The position numbers and the translations under genes are program-made. The notes beneath the pieces were generated by a model that was not told the origin of the DNA, did not search any database, and worked only from the letters and a program-made list of their open reading frames with translations. A stretch of DNA of 64,000 nucleotides, from positions 3,163,001-3,227,000 of the forward strand of contig NZ_JPOI01000001.1 in assembly GCF_000733845.1 (NCBI RefSeq), written 5' to 3'. Shown one piece after another: positions 39,979-49,886 of this stretch. The stretch comes from Geobacillus vulcani PSS1 (GTDB taxonomy: Bacteria > Bacillota > Bacilli > Bacillales > Anoxybacillaceae). Positions within the stretch are counted from its first letter, which is position 1; every line of letters begins with the position of its first letter.

Positions 39979-40476
39979 TCAAATTTCCTTTATTTCTTGA
40001 GTGGCGGTGCGGATGGAGAGCACGCCCGTCTGCGGATTAAATTCGATCGTACGGCCGTTACGGCCTCCGACATCTTCGGCAACGACCGGAATGTGAAGCC
40101 GCTCGAGCTGCTTTTTCACTTCCTCCACATTGCGCGCGCCAATGCCCATCACATCACCGCCAGCTGTCGAAAACGAAAACATTTGCGCCCCGCCAGCCAT
40201 CTTCGCTTTCAGCATCCCTTTCCGACCACCGGCAGCCATGACGAGCTGAGCGAGCGCCTCAACGGCCGTATCGGCGTATTTGGCTGCATTGATGACTCCG
40301 CCGCGCGCCATCGAGGAATGCGGAAGCATGACGTGCGCCATGCCGGCAACCGCCTTGCCTGCGTCGTAAATGACGACACCGACGCACGATCCGAGTCCAC
40401 ATGTACGAATGACGTTCGGTGCTACGACAACCTCCATTTCCGCAATGCCGATTTTGACAGCCTGCGCTGTGCTCAT
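39979..40476 (-). CDS. cheD: Chemoreceptor glutamine deamidase CheD
   Basis: Deamidates receptor glutamines and binds CheC to raise its phosphatase activity, 165 residues. The catalytic cysteine and histidine lie in [11 protein letters not shown] near 25-35 and AHVMLPHSS near 47-55. The ATG overlaps the cheC stop by four bases. CheC-CheD pairing in one operon matches the adaptation system of B. subtilis. The gene order then passes to sigD. Confidence 0.95.
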   Translation of the reverse strand: MSTAQAVKIGIAEMEVVVAPNVIRTCGLGSCVGVVIYDAGKAVAGMAHVMLPHSSMARGGVINAAKYADTAVEALAQLVMAAGGRKGMLKAKMAGGAQMFSFSTAGGDVMGIGARNVEEVKKQLERLHIPVVAEDVGGRNGRTIEFNPQTGVLSIRTATQEIKEI

Positions 40477-41105
40477 AGACCATCCACACCTAGCGCTCGA
40501 AAGATGATGGAAAACGAATCTGGGTCAGGAAGAAGAAAGAAATGGCCGTTGATGCTTTCGTCCGGACGCCGTTCATCGTAAATGGCCGTGTCGATCAAAA
40601 TGGCGTAATCGCCTACGCGCGACAGCTCAAGCAATCCGAACGACAGCACAGCTCCGATCATGTCGATGGCCAATGCCGGCACGGACGGGTGCAAGTTCAG
40701 CTGGGTAAAGTCAGCCAATGCCGATAAATACGAGCCGGCTAAAATGTTGCCGAGCTCCTGAAGCGCTGAGCAGCCAAGTTCATGGGCTTCTCCTTGAAAC
40801 GAAAACGCGTCATCGCCAATCATCCGGCGGACAAATCGCTCAGCCTGCTCCGGCGGCAGCACAAAAAACATGTTTCCCGGCGCTTCTCCTTCGATGCGCA
40901 AATAGACACACGCCACCACTTGTTCCGGTCCGCCGATCAACTCCATCATTTCAGCAAACGTGGCAATTTGAACGCGCGGCACCGCCATTTCAATTTTTTT
41001 GTTTAGCAACGTCGACAAAGCCGTCGCCGCGTTGCCGGCGCCAATGTTGCCGATTTCGCGCAAAATGTCAATATGCATCCCTGTCAAGTTGCGAATATCA
41101 TCCAA
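40473..41105 (-). CDS. cheC: CheY-P phosphatase CheC
   Basis: Dephosphorylates CheY-P and interacts with CheD, 210 residues. Two phosphatase half-sites with glutamate and asparagine are visible: [14 protein letters not shown] near 14-27 and [14 protein letters not shown] near 112-125. No CheY-phosphatase catalytic change is seen. The start is TTG at 41105, eight bases after GAGAGGAG; ATG codons upstream in frame would run into cheW. It lies 22 bases downstream of cheW and overlaps cheD. Confidence 0.93.
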   Translation of the reverse strand: MDDIRNLTGMHIDILREIGNIGAGNAATALSTLLNKKIEMAVPRVQIATFAEMMELIGGPEQVVACVYLRIEGEAPGNMFFVLPPEQAERFVRRMIGDDAFSFQGEAHELGCSALQELGNILAGSYLSALADFTQLNLHPSVPALAIDMIGAVLSFGLLELSRVGDYAILIDTAIYDERRPDESINGHFFLLPDPDSFSIIFRALGVDGL

Positions 41106-41127
41106 TGCCAACGCTCCTCTCCACGGA

Positions 41128-41565
41128 TTATCGGTCGAGCACTTTCGCCAAGTCAAGCAAAATGAGGAGCCGATTCTCCACTTTCGCCACGCCGTCGATG
41201 TAACTTGCCTCAACGGAGCCAATGGCCTCTGGCGGCGGTTCGATGCTTTCCGCCGGCAGATCAAGGACATCATTCGCCGCATCGACGATAAGCCCGACTT
41301 CCATATCTTCAAGAGCGGCGATAATGATCCGCGTCTGTTCCCCATATGGTTCGGGGGCAAATCCGAACCGCTCGCGCAAATCGATGATCGGTGTCACAAC
41401 ACCACGCAGGTTAATGACCCCTTTTACATAATGAGCCGTTCCCGGCACACGTGTAATCGGCTGCATTTTCTCGATGGAACGGACATGTTGCACCGGCAGA
41501 GCATATTCTTCTTCTTTCAGGCGAAACGCAATCACTTTCCAATCTGCTTGCACGCTGGCCGTCAT
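41128..41565 (-). CDS. cheW: Chemotaxis coupling protein CheW
   Basis: SH3-like adaptor linking receptors to the kinase CheA, 145 residues. Typical segments are VIAFRLKEEEYALPVQHVRSIE, cited as EEEYALPVQHV, and GVINLRGVVTPIIDLR near 58-73, with DVLDLP and the C-terminal VENRLLILLDLAKVLD. GGGGAGG stands five bases before the ATG at 41565. An in-frame upstream ATG at 41643 would add 26 residues without family similarity. It is 81 bases after cheA. Confidence 0.95.
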   Translation of the reverse strand: MTASVQADWKVIAFRLKEEEYALPVQHVRSIEKMQPITRVPGTAHYVKGVINLRGVVTPIIDLRERFGFAPEPYGEQTRIIIAALEDMEVGLIVDAANDVLDLPAESIEPPPEAIGSVEASYIDGVAKVENRLLILLDLAKVLDR

Positions 41566-41646
41566 CCAATCCTCCCCTTTTTTTCGACATACCACTGAAA
41601 ACGGCAGATCAATGCCATAGGCGCCCTGCACCGACGCGGCCATCTC

Positions 41647-43641
41647 CTACTTCACGAGCGCGTTGCAGTCGATAATCAGCGCCACTCGGCCGTCTCCTAA
41701 AATCGTCGCCCCGGAGATGGCAAAAACAGAAGATAAATAGTTTCCGAGCGATTTCAACACGACTTCTTGCTGCCCGATAAACGAGTCAACCGCCAACGCC
41801 GCCAGTTTTTCCCCTTTCCGGACGATCACGACTGCCACCGCATCTCCGTCATCCGCCGCTCCAGGAACAGCAAAAACGTCTTTCAGGCGGACAAGCGGCA
41901 CGATTTTGCCGCGAAAATCGATGACCGGCTGGTTGTGGGCGGAAAAAATCTCTTCCTTTTTCACCAACGCCGTCTCAATGATCGATGACAGCGGAATCGC
42001 GTACGTTTCCTCGGCGATTTGAACAAGCAACACGGAAATGATCGACAATGTGAGCGGCAGCTGAATCGAAAAGAGCGACCCTTTTCCAGGCTGCGAATCA
42101 ACCGAAACGGTGCCGCCGAGCGACTCAATCGTGCTTTTGACAACATCCAAACCGACGCCGCGGCCGGAAATGTCAGAAACTTTCTCAGCGGTCGAAAAGC
42201 CGGGAGCGAAAATAAGCTCGTAAATTTGCTGATCGTTCAAATGCTCCGCCGCCTGCGGCGAGACAATGCCGCGGCTTTTCGCCTTTTGCAGCACCTTCTC
42301 CCGGGAAATGCCGGCGCCGTCATCCTCGATTTCAATAAAGACATGGTTGCCGCTATGGTACGCTCGCAATTGAATGATCCCTTCTTCCGGCTTTCCGCGC
42401 ACCGCCCGAACGTCCGGCGCTTCGATGCCGTGGTCGAGTGCATTGCGGATCAAATGGACAAGCGGGTCGCCGATTTCATCAATCACCGTCCGGTCAAGCT
42501 CGGTATCCGCCCCGATGATCTCCAGGCGCACCTTTTTGCCGAGCTCGCGGGCGAGCTGGCGCACCATGCGCGGAAAGCGGTTGAACACCGTTTCGACTGG
42601 CACCATGCGCATATTTAAAATGATTGTCTGCAAATCGCTCGAGATGCGAGACATCCGCTCGACCGTTTCCGTCAATTCGGCATGGTTCAGCTCGCGGGAA
42701 ATTTGCTCAAGTCGACCGCGGTCGACGACCAATTCTTCAAATAAGTTCATCAATCGATCAAGCCGTTCAATGTTGACGCGGATCATTTTCGTCGCCTGTT
42801 TCGCTGTTTGTTTTTCCGGCGCCTCCGCTTCGGCTTGAACGGCCGCCGCCTGCTCCATAACGGCTGGTTGCTCGGCCGCTTTCTCGCTTTCTGCCGACGG
42901 TTCATCGCTCAATAGCCTAGACACCTTGACCTCATCAATTTCCGAAATGCCCATCAGCCGCTTTTGCAGCTCATCGGCTGGCGATTTGGATACGACCGTA
43001 ACGAGAAACTCCCGATCAAACTGTTCTTCCTCTAACATCTCGACCGGCGGCGTTGCTTTTACAATTTCGCCAACCTCATTCAGCTGTTCAAACACCATAT
43101 AGACGCGCGCCGCTTTCAACAAGCAGTCATCGCGAAGCCGAACGCGGATTTCGTAGACGGAAAACCCCTGCTCCTTCGCCTGCTCGAGTACGTGGTATTC
43201 AAATTCTCCATACGCATGTTCAAGGGGCGGTTCCTCCCTTGCTGCCTGCTTGTTCGGCATCTCTCCTTGCTCGATTCGTTTCAGCAGCTCGATTGTTCCC
43301 CGTACATCGCGCGTTCCGTCACCGCCTGCAGCGATGGAGCTGATCATCGCCTCCAAATGGTCGACGGCCTCAAAAATGACGTCAAGCAACTCCGGGGTAA
43401 CGGAAAGACGCCGATTGCGGATGCCATCGAGCACGTTTTCCATTTGGTGTGTCAAATTAGCTAAATCTTCAAACCCCATCGTGGCGGACATGCCTTTCAA
43501 CGTATGGGCCGAGCGGAAAATATCGTTCACCACAGACATGTCTTCCGGAGTTTTTTCAAGTTCCAGCAACCGCTCGTTGATCGTCTGCAAATGCTCTTTG
43601 CTTTCGTCAATAAATAAATCCAAATACTGGCTCATGTCCAT
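41647..43641 (-). CDS. cheA: Chemotaxis histidine kinase CheA
   Basis: Receptor-coupled kinase phosphorylating CheY and CheB, 664 residues. The P1 domain has the phospho-histidine in FRSAHTLKGMSATMGF near residues 43-58. P2 (CheY binding) spans about 150-255; P3/dimerisation follows a proline/alanine linker. P4 has the N box LVHLIRNALDHGIE, and G1 EIEDDGAGI and G2 DISGRGVGLDVVKS, cited as SGRGVGLDVVKS. The P5 CheW-like domain ends the protein. GGGGGG is seven bases before the ATG at 43641. Confidence 0.97.
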   Translation of the reverse strand: MDMSQYLDLFIDESKEHLQTINERLLELEKTPEDMSVVNDIFRSAHTLKGMSATMGFEDLANLTHQMENVLDGIRNRRLSVTPELLDVIFEAVDHLEAMISSIAAGGDGTRDVRGTIELLKRIEQGEMPNKQAAREEPPLEHAYGEFEYHVLEQAKEQGFSVYEIRVRLRDDCLLKAARVYMVFEQLNEVGEIVKATPPVEMLEEEQFDREFLVTVVSKSPADELQKRLMGISEIDEVKVSRLLSDEPSAESEKAAEQPAVMEQAAAVQAEAEAPEKQTAKQATKMIRVNIERLDRLMNLFEELVVDRGRLEQISRELNHAELTETVERMSRISSDLQTIILNMRMVPVETVFNRFPRMVRQLARELGKKVRLEIIGADTELDRTVIDEIGDPLVHLIRNALDHGIEAPDVRAVRGKPEEGIIQLRAYHSGNHVFIEIEDDGAGISREKVLQKAKSRGIVSPQAAEHLNDQQIYELIFAPGFSTAEKVSDISGRGVGLDVVKSTIESLGGTVSVDSQPGKGSLFSIQLPLTLSIISVLLVQIAEETYAIPLSSIIETALVKKEEIFSAHNQPVIDFRGKIVPLVRLKDVFAVPGAADDGDAVAVVIVRKGEKLAALAVDSFIGQQEVVLKSLGNYLSSVFAISGATILGDGRVALIIDCNALVK

Positions 43642-43653
43642 GCCGTTTCCCCC

Positions 43654-44703
43654 CTACTCCCCGATCGATTGGACGATGGCGGCAGCGATGCTGTCAAGCG
43701 GAGCGATGACATCAACGACGCCAGCCTCGATCGCCGCTCTTGGCATCCCAAAGACAACAGCGGTCTCGCGCGCCTCTGCGATCACTTTTGTGTTCCCGCT
43801 TTCCTTCAGTTTTTTCAACCCTGCTGTTCCGTCGCTTCCCATCCCCGTCATAATCACCGCGATTTTCCGACAGTGGCGAATGGCAGCGAGCGACTCGAAC
43901 AACACGTCAACAGCTGGACGGTGGCCCGCACGCGGCGGCGATTCGTCGAAACAGGCTGTCAGCGCACCGCCTTCTTCGCGAACGATGAGATGGACGTCGC
44001 CTGGCGCGATATAGGCGGTGCCATTCCGCAGCACCTCCCCGTCTCCCGCCTCCTTGACCGTGATCGCGGCGAGCGCATTAAGCCGGTTGGCGAGCGATGC
44101 CGTAAACCCTTTCGGCATATGCTGGACGACAACAACCGGGGCAGCGAAATCAGGCGGAAGCTGCGTCAGCACCGTCTCGAGCGCGCGCGGGCCGCCGGTG
44201 GAAGTGCCGATAGCGATGATCACCTGTTGCGGCCGCACCGCTGTTTTGAACGGTGGGCGCCAAGGTGGACATTGGCGGCGCGGGGCAGTCAAGGCGGCCA
44301 CATTCGCTTCGCTCGCGTGCAACACTTTGTGAATCAGCTCGTCCTTCACTTTGTACAAATCAAGCGAAATCGGTCCGGACGGCTTGGCGACAAAGTCGAC
44401 CGCCCCGTACTGCATAGCAGCGATCGTGTTTTCCGCCCCTTCAGTCGTCGTGCTTGACACCATCACAACCGGCACGGGATGATCCCGCATGATGCGTTGC
44501 AGCGTTTCGAGCCCGTTCATGACCGGCATCTCCACATCAAGCGTCACGACATCCGGCCGTAGGGCGGCGATTTGATCGAGCGCCTCCCGGCCGTTGCGGG
44601 CCGTTCCGATGACTTCGAGGCGCGGATGTTCGGACAAAAAATCACTGATCCATTTGCGCATAAACGCCGAGTCATCGACGACAAGCACCTTGATCGTCTT
44701 CAT
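43654..44703 (-). CDS. cheB: Chemotaxis methylesterase CheB
   Basis: Phosphorylation-activated esterase/deamidase that resets receptor methylation, 349 residues. The N-terminal receiver domain starts IKVLVVDDSAFMRKWI with phospho-acceptor aspartate in VTLDVEMPVMNG near 55. The C-terminal domain has the serine in IGTSTGGPRALE near 175, histidine in VVQHMPKGF and aspartate in GMGSDGTAGLKKL. It lies nine bases downstream of flhG and 12 bases before cheA. Confidence 0.96.
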   Translation of the reverse strand: MKTIKVLVVDDSAFMRKWISDFLSEHPRLEVIGTARNGREALDQIAALRPDVVTLDVEMPVMNGLETLQRIMRDHPVPVVMVSSTTTEGAENTIAAMQYGAVDFVAKPSGPISLDLYKVKDELIHKVLHASEANVAALTAPRRQCPPWRPPFKTAVRPQQVIIAIGTSTGGPRALETVLTQLPPDFAAPVVVVQHMPKGFTASLANRLNALAAITVKEAGDGEVLRNGTAYIAPGDVHLIVREEGGALTACFDESPPRAGHRPAVDVLFESLAAIRHCRKIAVIMTGMGSDGTAGLKKLKESGNTKVIAEARETAVVFGMPRAAIEAGVVDVIAPLDSIAAAIVQSIGE

Positions 44704-44712
44704 GTTCCGCCT

Positions 44713-45579
44713 CTACCTTTCTAGCAAAAGTTGACGCAGCTTCGCAAAAAAGCGGGAAGCCTGCTCCGGTTTTTTTTCTCCCCCTGCCGCATAGCGGCAT
44801 GCCATCTGGTGCACTGCCCGGCTCGCCTTTGCCGCCGGATCCAAGAGAACAAACGGCGTTTGCCGAACAACACAGCGTGCGACAGTCCGGTCTTCGGGAA
44901 CGACGCCAAGCAAGGCGATGTCTTTATAGAAAAATCGGCTGGCGGCATGTTGCAGGCGCGAAAAGACGCCATATCCTTCCCGCTCGCTGCCAGCGCGGTT
45001 GACGATGACGGAAAACGGCGCCTCGCTGCCGGCGGTGTGCATATATTTCATCATGGCGTACGCATCCGTCATCGCGGTCGGCTCCGGCGTCGTGACGATA
45101 AACACATCGTCGACGGACTTTAAAAAATACAATCGTTCTTCTGAGGCACCTGCCCCCATATCGAAAATGAGATAATCATATCGCGACGCCAACATCTGCA
45201 GCTCGGCCAACAAATAATCGATAGCGGATCGATCGACACTCAACCATTGCGCGGCGCCCGTCCCTCCAGCAATGTATGATAAGTGCTCCGGACCGCTTTT
45301 TACCAGCTCTGCGAGCGGCAACCGCGCGGAAAACCAATCCGCCAACGTCAATGGCGACGACTGGCCGAGCAAAATGTCGATGTTACCCATGCCGATGTCC
45401 ATATCAAGCAACAAGACGCGAAACCCGAGCTTCGAGAGCGAAAGCGAAAAATTGAGCGAAAGGTTTGACTTGCCGACTCCGCCTTTTCCGCTCGTTACCG
45501 CGATGGTCCGCGGCCCCGCCGCCGGCTGGCGCCGGCGGCCCAGCTCATAGCGCAGCCGTTCCGCTTGATCACTCACCAT
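44713..45579 (-). CDS. flhG: Flagellum number regulator FlhG (YlxH, MinD-like ATPase)
   Basis: ParA/MinD-family ATPase that controls flagellar number and placement with FlhF, 288 residues. The deviant Walker A KGGVGKSNLSLNFS lies near residues 32-45, after a short DQAERLRYELGRR helix that in homologues activates FlhF. DMDIGMGNIDILLG gives the A' motif. The C-terminal amphipathic helix (FFAKLRQLLLER) could contact the membrane. It overlaps flhF by seven bases. Confidence 0.95.
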   Translation of the reverse strand: MVSDQAERLRYELGRRRQPAAGPRTIAVTSGKGGVGKSNLSLNFSLSLSKLGFRVLLLDMDIGMGNIDILLGQSSPLTLADWFSARLPLAELVKSGPEHLSYIAGGTGAAQWLSVDRSAIDYLLAELQMLASRYDYLIFDMGAGASEERLYFLKSVDDVFIVTTPEPTAMTDAYAMMKYMHTAGSEAPFSVIVNRAGSEREGYGVFSRLQHAASRFFYKDIALLGVVPEDRTVARCVVRQTPFVLLDPAAKASRAVHQMACRYAAGGEKKPEQASRFFAKLRQLLLER

Positions 45580-46745
45580 CGCTCCGCCCCAAACAGCAGA
45601 TGAACGAGCCGGTCAGCGGACGCTTCCACCATGTCGTCCGGCACATTTTGCCCGTTTGTGAAATAGGCGGCGGCAAGCCGGCTGTCAAGCAACACATTGA
45701 CGATCGTTCCAAACGAGTCCGTCTCATCGAGCTTCGTCACGATCAGCCGATCAATCGGCAGGCGGGAAAAGTGGTGGTAAATGGTTTTCATATCGTCATA
45801 CTTTCCGGTGGCGGCGAACACAAGAAACGTTTCCGTTTCGCTGTCAAACTCGAGCGTTTTCTGCAGTTCATCCACGTATTGCGGGTTGCGGAAGTTGCGG
45901 CCAGCTGTATCCACGAACACGAGATCGCAGCCGGCCAACTTCCGCTTCGCCGTCCGAAAATCGTCAGCATTGTAGCATACTTCCAACGGCGCGTGCAAAA
46001 TGTCGGCATAGGTCTTCAGTTGGTCGATGGCGGCGATCCGGTACGTGTCAGCCGTGATGAACCCGATTTTTTTCCCTTGCTCGAGGACGGCGCGCCCCGC
46101 CATTTTGGCGAGCGTCGTCGTTTTTCCAACCCCGGTCGGACCAAGCAAAATCATATACTTTTTTTGCTCCGCCGTTTTGACAAACGGAAGCGTCGACAAT
46201 AGATCGCGCACCGCCTCTTTCGTCCAGGCGGAGACCGCAGCGGGCGACCGGCCGTCTTTGTCGGCATACCACCGTTCAAGCAGGCGATCCATCACTTGGC
46301 GGACGTACACATCCGCCATCCCTTGCCGAACGAGGCGCTGTTCCGCTTCCGCAAGCGGCGGAGGATATAGCAGCGAAGACGAGCGGGCGTTGAACTGACG
46401 GATGAGCGCCTTGACTTCCTCGATCTCACGGGCAAGCGAGTCGTCTTCCTCCCGCTCGGCCACCGGCAAAGGGGCAAAGGACGCAGCAGCACTCGGCTGT
46501 CGCGTCAACGACGCGGCGGCACTCGGCTGTCGCGTCAACGACGCGGCGGCACTCGGCTGTCGCGGCGGCAGTGGATCCGGATCGACTCCGGCCAACACTT
46601 CGATCTTTTTTTTCGCAAACAGACCGAAAAATCCGCCAGTCTGCACGACTTTCGAGTGCAAAATGACGGCGTCGCGGCCAAGCTCGGCGCGAACCATTTT
46701 CATCGCTTCATTCATGGACGGGGCGACAAATTTTTTTACTTTCAT
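45573..46745 (-). CDS. flhF: Flagellar biosynthesis GTPase FlhF
   Basis: SRP-family GTPase that positions new flagella, 390 residues. The N-terminal B domain (1-60) is followed by a low-complexity linker with three repeats of the decapeptide-like unit LTRQPSAAAS (30-base DNA units at 46481-46564). The N-domain comes next, then the G domain with ILLGPTGVGKTTTLAKMAG near 200, DTAGR and TKLDET. The ATG at 46745 overlaps the end of flhA by four bases, and flhG follows with overlap. Confidence 0.95.
   Translation of the reverse strand: MKVKKFVAPSMNEAMKMVRAELGRDAVILHSKVVQTGGFFGLFAKKKIEVLAGVDPDPLPPRQPSAAASLTRQPSAAASLTRQPSAAASFAPLPVAEREEDDSLAREIEEVKALIRQFNARSSSLLYPPPLAEAEQRLVRQGMADVYVRQVMDRLLERWYADKDGRSPAAVSAWTKEAVRDLLSTLPFVKTAEQKKYMILLGPTGVGKTTTLAKMAGRAVLEQGKKIGFITADTYRIAAIDQLKTYADILHAPLEVCYNADDFRTAKRKLAGCDLVFVDTAGRNFRNPQYVDELQKTLEFDSETETFLVFAATGKYDDMKTIYHHFSRLPIDRLIVTKLDETDSFGTIVNVLLDSRLAAAYFTNGQNVPDDMVEASADRLVHLLFGAERW
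46481..46564. repeat. Intragenic 30-base tandem repeat in flhF
   Basis: Nearly three head-to-tail copies of a 30-base unit; the second and third are identical over about 24 bases. The unit length keeps frame and encodes repeated LTRQPSAAAS in the FlhF linker. Confidence 0.9.
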
Positions 46746-48787
46746 TCGATTTCCACCATCCCCACGCTTTGAACTTCGACATCCGCTTCAAGCTCGTTGT
46801 ACGACAACACCGGAACAGTCGGAAAATGGCGCTCGGTCAGCTGGCGGACGTACATGCGCACCGCCGGAGAGCAGAGCAAAATCGGCGTCTGGCCGGCGAA
46901 CGGATGGCGTTCCAGCGCCGCGGCGATCGCTTCCACAAACGCCTGCGCCCGCGCCGGCTCGAGCGCCAAATAGCGGCCGTGCTCTGTTTGCTGCACGGCG
47001 TCGGCGATCATTTTTTCCGCCCTGCCCGACAGCGTAATGACGCGTAGCGGCTCGCCCGGCACGGCGTACTGCGAGGTGATTTGCCGCGCCAACGCTTGAC
47101 GGACGTATTCCGTCAGCAAGTCGGTGTCGCTGGTCAGGCGGGCAAAATCGGCGAGCGCCTCAAAAATGAGCGGCAAGTTGCGGATCGACACTTTCTCTTT
47201 CAACAACTTGGCAAGCACTTTTTGCACGTCGCCGACAGACAGCGGATTCGGCGTCACCTCGTCGACAAGCACCGGATACGACTCTTTCAAATGATCGATC
47301 AGCTGCTTCGTTTCCTGACGCCCCAGCAGTTCATGGGCATGGGCCTTCAGCACCTCCGTCAAGTGTGTTGAGACGACGGATGGCGGGTCAACGACCGTAT
47401 AGCCGAGCATTTCCGCCCGGTCTTTTACGGTCTCGGAAATCCATTTCGCCGGCAGCCCGAACGCCGGCTCGACCGTTTCAATGCCATCGATTGAACCGTC
47501 ATCCACACCAGGGCTCATCGCCAAATAATGGTCAAGCAACAACTCCCCGCGCGCGACCTCTGCACCTTTTACTTTGATCCGGTACTCATTCGGCTGCAGC
47601 TGAATGTTGTCGCGAATGCGCACAACCGGGATGACGATGCCGAGCTCAAGCGCGAGCTGGCGGCGGATCATGACGATCCGGTCAAGCAAATCGCCGCCCT
47701 GATTAGCGTCAGCGAGCGGAATGAGCGCATAGCCGAACTCAAATTCGATCGGGTCAACGTGCAGCAGCTGAATAACGCTTTCCGGACTTTTCAATTCGTC
47801 GGCGGCGGCCGCCTCCTCTTCCGGAGCGGCCAATGCCGCTTCCTCTTGCTTTTGCCGCTCGATAAATCGGTAGCCGCCTAACGCCAACAGCCCGGCCACC
47901 GACATGGTCAATACATCGTTGATAGGCGTAAACAAACCGAGCAGAAAAATCGTTCCCGCCGTCACATACAGCATTTTCGGAAAGGCGAACAGCTGGCGCA
48001 TAATATCGCCGCTTAAATTGCTGTCCGACGCCGCCCGGGTGACAATGATGCCGGTGGCGGTCGAAATGAGCAGCGCAGGAATTTGACTCACAATTCCGTC
48101 ACCCACTGTCAAAAGCGTGTAACGCTTCGCCGCCTCGGCCATCTCCATCCCTTGCTCGACAACGCCAATCACCATGCCAAACAGCATGTTAATGACGACG
48201 ATAATGATGCTGGCGATGGCATCCCCTTTGACAAATTTGCTTGCTCCGTCCATCGCCCCGTAAAAATCGGCCTCGCGCGCGACTTTTTCCCGCCGCCTGC
48301 GCGCCTCTTGCTCCGAGATCATGCCGGCGTTTAAGTCAGCGTCAATGCTCATCTGCTTGCCCGGCAAGGCATCGAGCGTGAAGCGGGCCGCCACTTCAGA
48401 GACGCGCTCCGCCCCTTTCGTGATGACGATAAACTGAATAATGACCAAAATTAAAAACACGACAAACCCAACAACCACGTCGCCGCCGACGACAAACGTC
48501 CCGAACGTCTCGACGACGCCGCCCGCCTTCCCTGTGCTTAAAATCGAACGCGTCGTCGACACGTTCAGCCCTAACCGAAACAACGTCAACACGAGCAGCA
48601 AGGACGGGAAGACGGAAAACTCCAACGGCTCTTTCGTGTTCATGGCCGTCAGCAGCACAAGCAAGGCAAGAGAAATATTGATGATGATCAGTACGCTCAA
48701 CAGCCACGTCGGCAGCGGGATGACGAGCATGGCGACGATGAGCACGACAAGAAATAACACCGACAAGTCTTTGATTTGCGCTTGCAT
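46742..48787 (-). CDS. flhA: Flagellar export gate protein FlhA
   Basis: Core of the flagellar type III export gate, 681 residues. The N-terminal half has about eight membrane spans (to about 310) with the FHIPEP-type loop region KGAERVSEVAARFTLDALPGKQMSIDAD, cited as FTLDALPGKQMSID. The soluble half (about 330-681) docks substrates and chaperones. AGGGAGAGAAGGGA stands directly before the ATG at 48787. It lies 18 bases after flhB and overlaps flhF. Confidence 0.97.
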   Translation of the reverse strand: MQAQIKDLSVLFLVVLIVAMLVIPLPTWLLSVLIIINISLALLVLLTAMNTKEPLEFSVFPSLLLVLTLFRLGLNVSTTRSILSTGKAGGVVETFGTFVVGGDVVVGFVVFLILVIIQFIVITKGAERVSEVAARFTLDALPGKQMSIDADLNAGMISEQEARRRREKVAREADFYGAMDGASKFVKGDAIASIIIVVINMLFGMVIGVVEQGMEMAEAAKRYTLLTVGDGIVSQIPALLISTATGIIVTRAASDSNLSGDIMRQLFAFPKMLYVTAGTIFLLGLFTPINDVLTMSVAGLLALGGYRFIERQKQEEAALAAPEEEAAAADELKSPESVIQLLHVDPIEFEFGYALIPLADANQGGDLLDRIVMIRRQLALELGIVIPVVRIRDNIQLQPNEYRIKVKGAEVARGELLLDHYLAMSPGVDDGSIDGIETVEPAFGLPAKWISETVKDRAEMLGYTVVDPPSVVSTHLTEVLKAHAHELLGRQETKQLIDHLKESYPVLVDEVTPNPLSVGDVQKVLAKLLKEKVSIRNLPLIFEALADFARLTSDTDLLTEYVRQALARQITSQYAVPGEPLRVITLSGRAEKMIADAVQQTEHGRYLALEPARAQAFVEAIAAALERHPFAGQTPILLCSPAVRMYVRQLTERHFPTVPVLSYNELEADVEVQSVGMVEIE

Positions 48788-48805
48788 TCCCTTCTCTCCC
48801 TGATG

Positions 48806-49885
48806 CTACATTCGCTTCAGCCGATAGACGTATGCCAAAATTTCCGCCACTGCCTGAAAAAACGCCTCCGGAATCATGTCGCCGACTTCCGTCTGGCGGT
48901 AGAGCGCCTGCGCCAGCGGACGATTCTCCACGGTCACCACGCCGTGGGCTTTCGCCACTTCCTTGATTTTCAGCGCCATGTAGTCCGCTCCTTTTGCCAC
49001 GACGACCGGCGCCTCCATCTTGCCGTCTTCATACTGGAGGGCAACGGCGTAATGCGTCGGGTTGGTGATGACGACATCCGCTTTTGGCACTTCCTGCATC
49101 ATCCGCCTCATGGCCATCTCGCGCTGTTTTTGCTTGATGCGCGATTTGATGAGCGGGTCGCCTTCCGTCTTTTTATACTCATCTTTGATGTCTTGCTTGG
49201 ACATGCGAATGTTTTTTTCAAACTCAAATCGTTGGTACAAGTAATCAAACAATGACAAAAACAAGAGCGCCGCCGCAGCGTACAGCCCCATTTTCACCGT
49301 CAAGCCGCCGATGACCACCAAGGCGGCGCCCGGCGTCTTGGAAACGAGCGCCGCCAACTCGTTCCGTTCGGCCAGCAGCGCCGCGAACACGACCGCACCG
49401 ATGATTCCAGCTTTTAATACGGATTTCAACAGCTCGACCAAAGCGCGCAACGAAAACAGCCGTTTCATCCCTTGCACCGGGTTGAGGCGATTCCAATCGA
49501 TTTTTAACGGCTCGACGGTGAACATGGCGCCGATTTGCAAAAAGTTGGCCAACCCAGCCGCCAGCACTGCAGCGGCGAACAGCGGCGCCAAAAGCAAGGC
49601 CGCATGGGAAAGCCAGTCAAGAAACAGCCGGTGAAGCGAATCAACGGTCAACGAAGCGGATGCAGAATCGGCCAAGGCGCGGGCGAACAATCGCAACAGG
49701 CCGTCCCGCTCGTACGCCCCAGCCAAGGACAAAGAAAGAAACGAAGCAAGCAAAACGGAAGCCGAGACAACATCACCGCTTTTGGCCACCTGCCCTTTTT
49801 CCCGCACTTCCTGCCGTTTGCGCGGCGTCGCTTTTTCCGTTTTTTCCCCAGCAAAAAACTGCAAGTCAAGCCGCCATCCGCCCAT
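48806..49885 (-). CDS. flhB: Flagellar export switch protein FlhB
   Basis: Export-gate component that switches substrate from hook to filament, 359 residues. Four membrane spans (about 30-210) precede a cytoplasmic domain with the self-cleavage motif NPTH in DVVITNPTHYAVALQY near 265. The basic N-terminus LDLQFFAGEKTEKATPRKR, cited in part, is typical. The ATG at 49885 overlaps the fliR stop region closely (TAAGATG) and has GGGGGG eight bases upstream. An in-frame ATG at 49996 lies inside fliR and is rejected. Confidence 0.96.
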   Translation of the reverse strand: MGGWRLDLQFFAGEKTEKATPRKRQEVREKGQVAKSGDVVSASVLLASFLSLSLAGAYERDGLLRLFARALADSASASLTVDSLHRLFLDWLSHAALLLAPLFAAAVLAAGLANFLQIGAMFTVEPLKIDWNRLNPVQGMKRLFSLRALVELLKSVLKAGIIGAVVFAALLAERNELAALVSKTPGAALVVIGGLTVKMGLYAAAALLFLSLFDYLYQRFEFEKNIRMSKQDIKDEYKKTEGDPLIKSRIKQKQREMAMRRMMQEVPKADVVITNPTHYAVALQYEDGKMEAPVVVAKGADYMALKIKEVAKAHGVVTVENRPLAQALYRQTEVGDMIPEAFFQAVAEILAYVYRLKRM

Positions 49886-49886
49886 C

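Noticed and set aside
46481..46564. Could the 30-base repeats be a CRISPR remnant?
   Set aside because: Copies are contiguous with no spacers, in frame inside flhF, and encode a simple linker.
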